From Streptomyces pinistramenti (GTDB taxonomy: Bacteria; Actinomycetota; Actinomycetes; Streptomycetales; Streptomycetaceae): DNA of 64,000 bases. The stretch's first letter is position 1. Each line of letters opens with the position of its first letter. A model generated the notes under the pieces. The model saw only the letters and a program-made list of their open reading frames with translations. It had not been told where the DNA came from and did not search any database. The DNA is taken from assembly GCF_020564935.1 (NCBI RefSeq), contig NZ_JAJCXB010000012.1, positions 62,001 through 126,000 on the forward strand, given 5' to 3'. Position numbers and translations under genes: made by a program. Shown in pieces: positions 11,001 to 23,000 of this stretch.

Positions 11001-14000
11001 CAGGAAGCGGACGCCGTTGTTGATCTCGGCGTACCGCGGCTCGGGCTTCTTCCGCGTCCAGGTGCCCAGCTGGTTGACGTCCTCGCCGAGCGCGGTGACC
11101 GTCCAGGTGATGCGCCCGGTGTGCAGGGAGTGCGGCACGTCGGTGCGGATGCTGAAGCTGCCCGGATTGACGTTCAGGAGCCGGGAGACGCTGCGGCCGC
11201 GGCTGTCCGACGCCGTGTGGGTGAGCGATCCGCCGCCCTGCTCCATGCCCGAACCGCCGCTGAGTCCCACGGTGTTGCTGTGGTTGCGGAAGAAGTTGCC
11301 GGTGGTGACGGACCGGTTGCCGGTGAATCCGGCCGAGTACTCGTTGAGGTCCATCGTGCTGAGCGGGAGGGTGCCGGGGCGGCTCTGCCCGATCTCGTCG
11401 ATCCGCGCCTGGAGCACCAGACGGATCCGCCGGTCGGTGAACGCCCCGTCGAGGACGAGCCCTCCCGGCGCCGCGTCGGACGCGCTGTGCAGTGCCGCGA
11501 TGAGCTGGTCGAAGGTGACCATCGCCTGCGCCTGGAGGACGGCGACCGGCTCCGGGACGCCGAGATCCGTCAGCACCCCGACCACGCGTTCCCGTACCTC
11601 CGTGATCCCCTGCACGTCGATCACCCGGTCCCGCTGGGTGAGCGCGCCGTCGGCGTTCTGCACCGGTGCGGGCGTCTGCTCCTGCGGCCAGACGGGAACC
11701 AGCCACCGTGCCTCGCCGTCCAGTTGCCGGCCGCGGGAGGTGTGCTGCCCCCTCACCACCGGCGGCTGCTCGCCGTGCCACGCGGTCCAGGTGTCGAGCA
11801 GCGCCTTCTCGGCCTTGCCGACCACGCCCTGCGGCGCGAGACGGTGGACGGTGACGGACGGCCGCAGACGCACCCGGTAGGTGTAGAGCACGTTCTCGTT
11901 CTCCGCGGACGCGGGCCGCGCGTAGCCGTGGATCTGGTACGTGTAGTACGCGTTCGTGTGCTGCCGGCCGCCGGTGTACGTCATCGAGAAGCCCGGTGTG
12001 TACCCGACGGCGGCGGTGGTGCCAAGGCCCGCGGAGACGCTGCTGCTCAGCCCGAAGGTGGCGCTGTGGGTGTCGGAGTTGGCGGTGTCACGCATGGCGG
12101 CGGGCCAGTGGTCGAACCCGGTGTGGGGCAGCACCCGGGCGGCCACGGGTGCGACCTGCCCGGTGGACCGCGCCACGGGCACCCGCTCGGCGTGCACCGT
12201 GAAGACGATCACCTCCCGTACGTTGTCCGGGAGTTGACGGGTCATCGTGTGCGAGACGCCGACGGGCGAGAACAGCTCCGCCATCTGATAGGTCAGCGAC
12301 TCGGGGTGGAAGTGGGCGTCCAGGAAACCGGACCTGGCCACCAGCTCGACGGGGCTCCAGGCCCCGATCCCGGTCTGCCGCTCGGCCTGGTTCAGCGCCT
12401 GGACCAGCTCACCGCGCAAGGCCGCAGTGCCGGAGAGTCCGGCGGGGGCGAACAGCCCGGTGGGCCCGGTCGGCGTCGCCAGTTCCTGCGGCGGCGCGGG
12501 AGCGGTGGCCAACTCCTCCTGCGCGACGGTGTCGTGCTGCTGCGCGAACGGGTCGGGCGCCGGGGTGTGCGCGGGGTTGACCTGACGCTCCGTCGCCTCG
12601 CGGACCGCCCATTCGAGGGCCGTACGGAAGGCGTCGGCGTGTGCGGCGGGCACCCGGACCACGACGGAGACCTGCCCGCTGTGCGGCGCCGGATTGGGGT
12701 GGCCGAGGCGGCGGGAGCTGACGTCGAGGCGGAGGGTGAGCAGGAACGGCACGCTGGTGTCGCCGTAGCGCAGCGTCTGCCACCGGCCGCCGCCGATCTC
12801 GTACGAGGAGCTGGAGCCCGTGGCGGTGCTCGCGCTGAAGGTGAGCGGCGACGCCTTCCCCGAGAACGGCGCCAGGTCGGCGCCGGGCGCAAGCGACATC
12901 CCGACGCTCAGCGAACGGCCGCTGCCGACGCCGGTGTTGGCGCCGTGCAGGCCGAGCCTGCGGGTGTTGTGGTGGGTGGGGACGGTCGTGGGGTCGCCCG
13001 CCTGCCGGGCCGCGACGATCAGGCCCCGGAGCGAGAAGAGCAGGACGGCGCCGTCGCCCGTGCGGACCGGCGGAAGCTGCGTCTCCCCGCCGAGGATCCG
13101 GGTGAAGTCCGTCATGACGTTCAGCTCGCCCAGGCGGCTGTGCAGATACTCGTGCAGGGCGGAGCCGGCGCGCGCGTCCAGGTGCGCGTCGAACAGTTGG
13201 CGGTGGAGTACTCCGAGGTCACCGACCTGCTGGGGCACCATCGGGAAGCGCAGGGCCTGCTCGGTGAGCAGGACGTACGCGGAATCCGGCACCCCGGCGG
13301 GCAGCGGCGCGGTGCTCCAGGGAACGGCGGGGGTGTTCGCCGCCAGCGTGACCAGTTCGCTCGGGAAGGCCACGACGAGGTCGCCGCGCGCCGTGCGGGG
13401 CGCCGCCGCGCCGTGCCGCGGCGTGGTGGTGACGGTGAGCTGGACGTCGGGGAACGAGAAGTGCGTCAGCCGGCCGTCGAGGCCCAGTGACGGGTTGGCG
13501 TACACCAGGTCGGTCCTGCTGTTGCCCGCACTGCGGGTCGATGTCGCGCCGACGCCGGCCTTGGGGCCGAGGGCGAGGGCGCCCCCCGCGAGGGAGCCGA
13601 GCGAGCCCGCGTCACCGGCGCTGAGGCCGCGCGAAGCGGTCAGGCCCGTGGAGACGGAGGTGCCGCGGCTGGAGCCGGCCTCCTGGAGGCCGATGTTCCG
13701 TTCGCCGTGCGGCCGGTACTGCGGTGCGAGCGCCGTCGCCCGGTCCCGGTCGACACCGGTGAGCTCGATCCGGACGGTGGACGCCCGGGACGTGTCGGCC
13801 TCGCGCAGCGTCAGCCCGCCGTCGAGCAGCCGTCGCGCGAAGGTGCCAGGACTCAGAGCGGTCAGCAGGCGGTCGACCTCCGCGCGGGTGGCGTCCCGGA
13901 GGTTCTCCGGCACAAGACCGGCGATGACGTCGGCGATGCCGCTGTCCGGGTCGATCGTCCCTGGCGCCGCGTCCTCGGTGTTCCGGGAGGCGCCGGTGCG

Positions 14001-17000
14001 GTCGCCCCGTCCGGCGTCCGTGTGCGCCGGGTCCTCCGGCAGCTCCAGGCCGTCGAAGCGGACGCCGCCGAGGGAGACCACGGTCCCGAACGTGCCCAGC
14101 GGGAAGGAACGCGCCGTCTCGGCGAAGCCGTTCGGTACCCGCGGGGGCGGGGCGGACACCGAGGTGAGGCCGTCGGCGGTCTCGGCGGTCTCGACGGTCT
14201 CGGCGGTTTCTTCAGATTCTTCGGTCTCCTTGGTCTCCTCGATCTCCTCGATCTCCTCGATCTCCTCGATCTCGGTGATCTCGGTGATCTCGGTGATCTC
14301 AGCGATCTCAGCGATCTCAGCGATCTCAGCGATCTCAGTGGTCTCGGCGGTCCTGTTGGGCTCGTCGAGGACGTCGGTCGTGGATGCGGCGGCGCCGTCG
14401 TCGTTGTTGCCGACCAGGTGCAGGACTGTGGTTTCGCCGGTCGTGTCGGTGTCGTTGGCGTGCGGCTGCTGTTCCTGGTCTTCCCGGGTCTCCTGGGCCT
14501 CCTGGATTGAGGCAGAGCTCTCCCCCTGGCCGAGCTGGTCCTCGTGCTCGGTGACGGCCGTCACCTCGACGGCTGCCGGAGCCTGCGCGGTGACGTGCAC
14601 ATATTCGTCCGCGTCGGGTCGGCCCCACGTCAGGGTGTACGCCGCGGTGGCCGGGTTCCTGTCGAGTTCGCGGCGGACATAGCGCGTTTCGAACTGCTCG
14701 TGCGTCAGCGTCTCGCCGTAGGCGAGGACGGTGCCCTCGGCACCGGCCCGGACGCGCCACAGGAGGACGCCCTCCGTGGCCGGGATCCGCTGGGCGCGGG
14801 CCAGGTCGGTGAACAGCGGGTCGTGCCGATCCTCCGCCCTACTCGGCGGGACGAAGCGGCCGGACGGTGTGTGGATGGCGGTGGCCGGTGCGCCGCCGAG
14901 GCCCAGCAGGGCCGCCTCCGGTGAGTACCGGACGGCCAGCAGGTCCGCCACGCGGAAGACCATGCTCCGCGTCGCGCCGCCGTAGCGGACCCCGCCGCGT
15001 GCGTTGGCGCCCTTGACCTCCACCTTGACGTAGGCGTCCGTGAAGTCGTGGGCGTGCCAGAGCGTGGTCTGTGCCGCGCCGTCGACCCGGCTCATCGCCC
15101 AGCCGGAGCTGCTGAGGGACTGGCCGGCGGAGCGGTCGAACGACATCCCGTCGCTCGCGGTGCCGACCGGGGCCTTTCGGCCCCAGCCCGTCGAGACGCC
15201 CTGCCCGAGGCCGGTGCCGAGCGTCATCCCGTTGTTCTGGGAGCCGTAGTCGCTGCGCTCCGACGTGCCGGGGCGCCAGCCGAGCGACCGGGCCTCAGCG
15301 GCGGGGATGACGGCGACGCCGAGCACGCCGGTGGTGTCGGTGAGGGGGCCGCCGAGGCTTCGCAGGAGTGGGCCGACGGCGGCCGGTGCGGTGCCGAGTC
15401 CGTGGAGCAGCACATGGCGGGTGAGGACGTGCGGGTCGAAGTAGCGGTGGAAGCCGTCCTGCGAGAACTGGCCGTCGCGGACCAGGTCGCCCGGCTCCTT
15501 GCCGTAGTCCTTCAGCGCCGTGACCACCTGGTCGAACAGCTGCCGCACCGCAGCCGGGTTGAAGACCACGCTCACGGACTTGCGGGCCAGTTCGGACGCG
15601 GCGATCCGGAACCGTCCGGCGTCCTCGAACGCGGGGTTCGCGCGCGGCACGGGCAGCCGTTCCACCGTGAGCGGCCCGGTCCGCTGCGCGGGCCGGGGGC
15701 CCTGGAGTTCGGACAGCGGGACGGTGATCTCTTCGCGCAGCCGGATCCGCCGCGTGGGAACGGCGCCCCGGCTCATGGCCTGGAAGACGCGGGTGGTCTG
15801 CCGGGCCAGGTCGAGGCTGACGGTGTTGACGCCCCGGGACGGCACCACGGACCGGCGGAGGCTGATCTCCAGCACACCGTCCAGCCGGAAGGTGGCCAGC
15901 GTGCCCGAGAGGGTGTACCCGTCGTGGCGGCGGGTCAGCACGCTCTCGCTGAGGCTCTGCGAGCTGCTCGTCGAGCGGCTGTACGCCGCCGAGCCGCCCG
16001 AGAACAGGGCGGTGAACGCGTCGCCCGTCGCCGTGCCGTGGCTGACCCCGTACTCCTTGCGGGTGTTCCACTGGGTGTACCGGCTGACGGTGCCTGGTGT
16101 GAGCCGCCGGGTGAACTGCGCGCCGTGGCCTTCCGGGTCGCGGTCGAGGCGGAACACCAGCTGGAGATGGGTGGTGTGACCGGGGCCTGGCACGGTGGTG
16201 TGCAGCACCATGCCGGCGCCGGCCATCGCGTCGGTCATCGCGTGCAGGGTGCGCGGGGTGAGGACCGTGTCCAGGGTGCCGGGCAGGGCCGTGCCGGGGG
16301 TGTGCGCCGTCCACTGGGAGTCCAGGGCGCCCCTGGCGTGGGTGCCGAGGAGGTTCCCGACCTCACTCATGATCATCTCGGTGAGCGTGGCCGGGCTCTC
16401 CAGGTTGTGCCCGGCTGCCGCGGCCGCCGCGTCGGCAGGCGGCAGGAAGCGCTCGCTGACCGACGCGTAGGGAAGCGTGGCGACCGGGAGCGTGGCGGGG
16501 ACCTCCGCCGCCTGCGCGGGGGTGAGTTCCGGCCACTGCGGGCTCAGGAAGGTGAGGCCCTCGGGGACGTTCACCTGTTCCGTGCGCTCGGCGGGCGACC
16601 AGTCGCCGAGCTGGTTGACGTTCTTGGCCTGGACCGTCAGGCGCCACACCACCCGGCCCACCCGGGTGCGGTGCGGGAGCGCGTCGCGCAGGACGAACGA
16701 GCCCGGGGAGACGTTGGTGATCTCCGCGACGCTGTGGCCCTTGCTCGGGGAGGACGACCGCTCGTATCCCGCCCCGCCCGTCAGCTCACCGGAGCCGCCG
16801 CTGAAGGTGGCGGAGTGGGCGTGGTTGAGGTGGTTGGTGGCGACGCTGTCGACGCCGGAGAAGCCCGCCGAGTACTCGGCGAGGTCCATCGTGGACAGCG
16901 CGATCGTCTCCTCGGAGTCCACCACGTCGGTGATCTCCGCCCGGAAGATCAGCCGGACCCTGCGGTTGGTGAGGAGGCCGTCCAGGATCACCTGCGTGAC

Positions 17001-20000
17001 GGCCGAACCGGCACCGGTGTGCAGCGCCGCCACCAACTGGTCGTGGGTGACCGCCGTTTCGAGGTGGGTCCGTGCCTGGTGGGCCGGGACGCCGTAGTCC
17101 GTCAGCAGCTCCAGGGCGCGCCGGCGGACCGCGGCGGTACCGGCCACGCCGAGCACCCGGTCGTGCTGGGTGAGGGTGACCGGGCCGCCGGTCGTCGTCA
17201 GCGCGTCGGTGTGCGGCGTCTGTGCCGCCGCGGACTGCGTGGGGACCGGGACCAGCCAGCGCGCCTCGGCCTCGATCACCCGCGGGGGGGCGGTGGTCTC
17301 GGCGTCCGCCGCGCCGGGCGCCGCGTGCGTCAGTGCGCGCGCGATCCGGTGCACCGTGCCGGCCGGTCCCGGCGCCGGTACCTGCTGCACCGTGACGGAT
17401 GTGTGCAGGCGGACCCGGTACGTCAACTGGTGTGCGGCGCCCGAGTAGTTGAGGCCGGACAGGAGGTACCCGTAGGAGGTGAGGCCGTTCTTGGCGGTGT
17501 GGCCGCGGGAGAACAGCTTCAGGTCGCTTTCGTGGCCGGCGTGGTCACCCCAGCCCGTCGCCGCACCCACGGTCAGGGCCGCACGGGAGCCGTGCGACTC
17601 GGAGTTGGCGAAGTCCCGCATGGCGCTGGGCCACAGGTCGAACCCGGCCTTCTCCAGGTACACGGCGGACTGCGGCGCGATGCCCGCGCCCTGCTGCACG
17701 GGCACCCGCTCGGCGCGCACCCGGAAGCGGACCGTCTCCGTCCCGCCGTCGGCCAGCGGCCGCACGAAGGTCCGGTGCAGCCCCTGCTCGTCGGCGGCCG
17801 ATGCGGCGTCCCGCTCGCCGAACAGCTCCGTGAAGCGGGTGTCCAGCGACTGCGTGTGGAAGTGCGTGTCGAGGAACGTGTCGAGGGACGCCAGCTCGGC
17901 CGCCGTCCACGCCGGAGCGCGGGTGGACGTCCGGGCGTGCAGGAACTGCTCTCGCAGCTGCTCCCGTACGTCGGTGGCGTGGCCGCGCGACGTCAGGCGG
18001 GACAGTCCGACGGGCCCGTACAGGCCCGAACTGCCGGTCGGCTGCGCCAGGTCGGCCGGGATCACCGCCGCCGGGGCGCCGTCCTGCGGCGCGTACGTGA
18101 GCGGCAGGGGGCTGCCGGGCACGTGGCCGATGCGCTCCTCGTCCACGATGTGGCGCAGCGCGTCCTGGAACGTGTCGGCCAGTTCCTCGGGAACCCGCAC
18201 GACGGCCGCGACGTTCGCGGTGTGCTCCCGGCCGACGGCGTCGCCGAGGGGCCGCGCACCGGCCTCCAGGCGGACGGTCATCAGGAACGGCACGCTGCGG
18301 CCGTTGAAGCGGACGCTGTGCCAGCGGCCGCCGCCGGTGTCGCCCGCGGAGCCGAACGACGTCGATGTGCCGAGGTCGAGCTTCACCGGGAACTGGAAGG
18401 ACGGCAGGGCGGTGCCCAGGGCGGTGGTCGCACCGGCGTTGACGGAGAAGCCGCCGCCGGTGCTGGTGGACGCGCCCTGCAGCTCCAGCCAGCGGAGGTT
18501 GAGCACGGCGGGCAGGTCGGTCGCGTCACCGATCCGCTCGACACCGGTGACCTGGCCCGACAGGCCGCCGTGCAGCGTCCCGCCGCCGCCCAGCGGCACC
18601 GGCGGCAGCGACATGCCGCCGTTCAGGATCCGGGCGAGGTCGTTGAGCACGCTCAGCTCACCGAGCCGGTGGTGCCAGAACTCGTGCAGGGCGGTGCCGG
18701 GCCGGGCGTCCGTCGGGTAGTCACGGACCACCTGGTCGCGGAGGTGCCCGAGGCCGCCGATCTGCTGCGCGACGGAGAAGAACCGCAGGGCCTCCTGCGT
18801 GAACCGGCGGCGCAGCGCGTCGCCCGCGGTGGCGGGCAGCTGGGCCTGCCACCGCGTACGGGTCAGGTTCGCGGCCGGCTCCACCAGCTCGGCGGGGAAG
18901 GCGACGAGAAGGTCACCGGCCGTCGTGCGCGTCCTGCCCTGCACGCTCACGCCGGGTCCGGACGTGGTGACCGCCAACTGGGCATCGGCGAAGGAGAAAT
19001 GCTCCAGCGCGCCGCTGTAGCCCAGCGACGGGTTGGTGTACGCGTTGGTGCTCCGGCTCTGGTCGTACGAGCGGGACGACGACAGGCCGATGCCCGCCTT
19101 GGGGGTGATCGTGGCGCCGCCGGCCGTCAGCGGCACCTTGAAGGCGGCGTTGACGCCACGGGAGGCGCCGGCGCTCTCCGAACTGCCCGTCGAGCGGTCG
19201 GTCGTCGCCTCCTGCGGGCCGATGTTCTTCTCGCCGTACGGCCGGTACGGCGCCTCGGTGTGGGTGGCCCGGTGGTGGTGGATGTCGGTCAGCCGGACGT
19301 GGACGGTGTGCGCGCGGTGCCCGGAGCCGCCGGGCACGGTGAGTGTCAGGCCGCCGTCGACCAGGCGGCGCGCGAGGTTGTTCGCACCCAACCGGTCGAG
19401 GTGCGCCCCGAGTTGGGCGCGTACCGAGGACTCCAGGCGTGCGCGGAGGCCGGCGTCGATGTGCTCCGCGGCCGGCAGCAGCGCGGTGACCAGGTCGCCG
19501 AGGCCGCGGTCCTGCCGGGCACCGGGCAGATCGGCGCCGTCGAAGCGGACCCCGCCGAAGGACACCACGGAGCCGAACACCCCGAGCGGGAACTGCGGCG
19601 CCCGGCCGGGAACGTGCACCGCGCCGAACCCGACCGGCGGCACGGGCGCCGGGGAACGCCGCTGCGTGTTCTGGACGGGCGTGTAGGTCGTCTCGTGGAT
19701 TTCCTGGACCGTGTGGATCCGGTGGACCGTGCGGACCTGGTCGGTCTCGGGGAACTGCTGGGTGTTCCCGGTCAACTCGTAGGTCTCGTAGACCTCGTAG
19801 ACCTCGTCGGTTTCCTCGTCCTCGGGTGTTTCGGAGAGGAGGTGCTGGGTGTTCCCGGTCAACTCGTAGGTCTCGTAGACCTCGTAGACCTCGTCGGTTT
19901 CCTCGTCCTCGGATGCTTCGGGGAGGAGGCGCTGGGTGTTCTCCAGGATGTCGTCGGTCTGTTCGGCCGAGGCGAAGCGTGCGCGGAGTGCGTCGAGGTC

Positions 20001-23000
20001 GGGCAGCAGTTCGGGGAAGGTGTCCGCGCCCTCGCCCAGCGCGTGCAGCTCGTGCGGCGCCGCGAGCAGCCTGCCGTCGGCAGCCACGTCCACGGAGACG
20101 ATCGTCCCCTGCTCGACGGGGAGCAGCGGAGCGGGATCCTGGCGCCACATGGAGTGACCGGACTCGGACCACAGCACCCGGCCGTCGAGGTTGACGGCGC
20201 GCAGCGAGGGGCGCGGGGTGTGGAAGAGCACGAGGGAAGCCGCGCCGGGACCGGCCTCCAGGAGCTGCGAGGTGATCTCCGAGGCCGCCGACAGCGGGGC
20301 GTCGCTGCGGACCACGGAGGCCACGGCGTACCGCAGCGTGTTCCACTGCTCCAGGAGGTCCGACGGCTGCTCCGCACCGGCCGCTTGCCCGCCCGGCGCC
20401 TGACTCCCGGCCGCCGACTGGGCCAGCGGCGCGCCGACGTCGATGGTGACCGTGTGGCGGGCGGCGGCCCTGCGCAGGCCCTCCAGAGTGAGGGCCTGCC
20501 CCCGCCGCTTGGCGTCCTGCGCGGCCGTGACGAGCAGCCTGCGGCTCCCGTGGGTGACCGGTGCGGCGCCGAAGGCGTGCCGGACGAGACCGTCGAGCGA
20601 CGAGGGCGTCAGACGGCCGGGGCCGCTGAGGCGTTCCCGCTCGGCCAGTCCGGCCAGCCGGCGCAGGGTCACGAGCACGGCCGTGTCCCGGCCGGCCCCG
20701 AACTCCGCCACCGGGTAGAGCGCGTCGTGGACGTCCATCAAGTCGCCGGCCCGCAGGTATTCCGCCAGTTCCATCGGCAGCGGTGCGGCCATCCCCACCA
20801 GCCGTCTCACGGTGCCCAGTTCGCCGCGCGGGCGGAGGCGGTACGCCAGGTCCGCCTGCTGCGCGGGGGACAGCCGGGGGCGCGGGGTGGCTGCCGGGGC
20901 GGTCCCGGCGGCGCTGACGTCGCTGGCGTCGGTGATCCACTGGAGCGGCAGCCACTGGTCCCGCAGCGCGGTGTTGAGCGGGGCGGATGCCTCGCCCGGC
21001 GGCCGCTGGGCCGTCGTCGAGTACGTCCGGGCGACGTTGACGACGTACTCGGGGCCGGTCATCGCGGAACTGGCGTCGATGAAGTGCTGGTACTTGGTCA
21101 GGGCGCCGAAGTGCGTCAATCCCCAGGCCGCGTGGTCCTTGCGCGACTCCAGGGCGGGGATCCGGACGACGGGCAGTCCGGTCAGCAGCGCGCGCAGGAA
21201 GGCGGACCCGGGCGGCGTGACGATGAGGTTGTTGCCGTGGTCGCCCCGGGCGTACCGGTAGCGCGCGACGCTCTCCAACTGCTGCTCGCGGGTCGTCCCG
21301 ATGCCGATGTCCGCGTTCCGCAGGCCACCACGGATCCGCTGGAACGAGGCGTTGTCACGGAGCAGCGGTGCCAGCAGCGGGAGGTTGGGGCCGTCCACGG
21401 CGAGCCGGAGGTCGTCCGTGGGCAGCGTGAACGCGCCCGGAGCGAGGTCGACGTCCAGGTACACGCCGCCGCGCTGCCACAGCACGCCGTACCGGACGAC
21501 GTCACTGGCGGCCGCGAAGGCGCCGCGGGACAGGGCGAAGCCGACGAGGTCGCGGGCCTTGTCGCGGACCTCTTCCGGGAGCGGGTCGTAGAGGTTCGCG
21601 TCGTTGATGTGCTGGACGGTGACGGTGGCGAGGTCGCCGGTGAGCAGCGGCTCGTTGGCCTCGCGGGCGTCACCGTCGAGCCAGAGGTTCACCGTCCAGC
21701 CGGAGTTGCCGGCGTTGCCCACCCAGGAGCGCAGGTTGTCCAGGGCGCCGTCCGCCATCCGGCCGCCCAGCCACACGAAATGCAGCTCGCGCGGGACGGT
21801 GGCCAACGTGCCGTGGGTGCCGCCGACCGTCAGAGTCTCCGGCATCTGCTGGAACGTGAGGGACTGCAAGGCCCCCCAGTTGCCTTCCGCGACACGTACG
21901 TCGAGTTCGTGCTGGAGTGCGGCCTGGCTGAACGGCTCGGCGGGCTGAACCTCCGGCAGTTCCTGTTCGGCCTGCGGCAGGTGCTGATCGGACTGCGGCA
22001 TCGGCCGCGGTACGTCGATCGTGGCGGGCGGCACCGTGGCCCCGGCCGCCGACTGCGCGCCGCTGCCGCCGGTCTGCGCCGATGAGGTGGCCGCCGCGAT
22101 CTGCGGCAGGAACGTCCGCCACGCACCGCGGTTGCCCTGGGCGTCGTGGTAGAGGAGGAAGCTGAATTCCTTCACATGCGGCGTGGCGGCCAGTTTGGTG
22201 GTGGGCGCCACGACGCTCATGCCGGTCGCGTCCGCGATCTGCTGCGCGATCGAGTGGCCGTCCGCGTCCGTGGCGGCCGCCTCGCAGGCGCCCAGGATGA
22301 TCAAGGCGTGCTTCCCGGCACGCTCCCTCAGCTCGACGACGCTGCCACGCCGCCCGAGCGCCCGGCCGAAGGCCGCTCCCGACATCCGGACCGGCCTGCC
22401 GTTCACCGGAACGGTCAGCCAGCCCTTCTCGCCGTGCAGCAGGGCCAGGTACAGCTCGTCCCCGGGCTGCCAGGGCACGGTGTCGAGGTCGGCCCCTGAC
22501 ACCGTGTGCCGTACGGGCGCTCCGTCCGGGGTGCTCACCTGACGGTTCGGGTCGTAGTGCGCGAAGTGCCGCTTGGTGAGGTCGAGATCGGTGTGGGTGA
22601 GCAGCCGCTCCCGCACGTCGCTCTCGGTGTGGAAGGACCGGCCGGCCGGCCGCAGGGAGCCGGGGGCGACGATGAGCAGGTTGTCGATGTCGGCGGCCTT
22701 GACGGTCACACCGTTCGACGTCGTCAGCTCCAGGTCCTCGTAGCCGGCGTTCTCCTGCTGGAGTTCCAGGTCCCGCAGGGCGGACTGGTCCCGGAACCAC
22801 TCCCGTGCTTCCGGGTGCAGACGGTCCCGGGGCGGGTTGACCGGCCGCGGGTCGTGGTAGGCCGCGTACGCCTCCGCGAACCATTCGGCCGGTGTGGAGA
22901 ACTGGTAGTTGGAGACGGCGTGGGCGCGGGCCGCGGCGGCGTAGCTGATCCAGCCGCCGGCGTCCTTGCCGACCTGGTAGATGCGCCCGTTGTGCTCCAG

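Noticed and set aside
14183..14351. CRISPR array
   Set aside because: The repeats are 9 bp, contiguous, without spacers and inside a coding frame.
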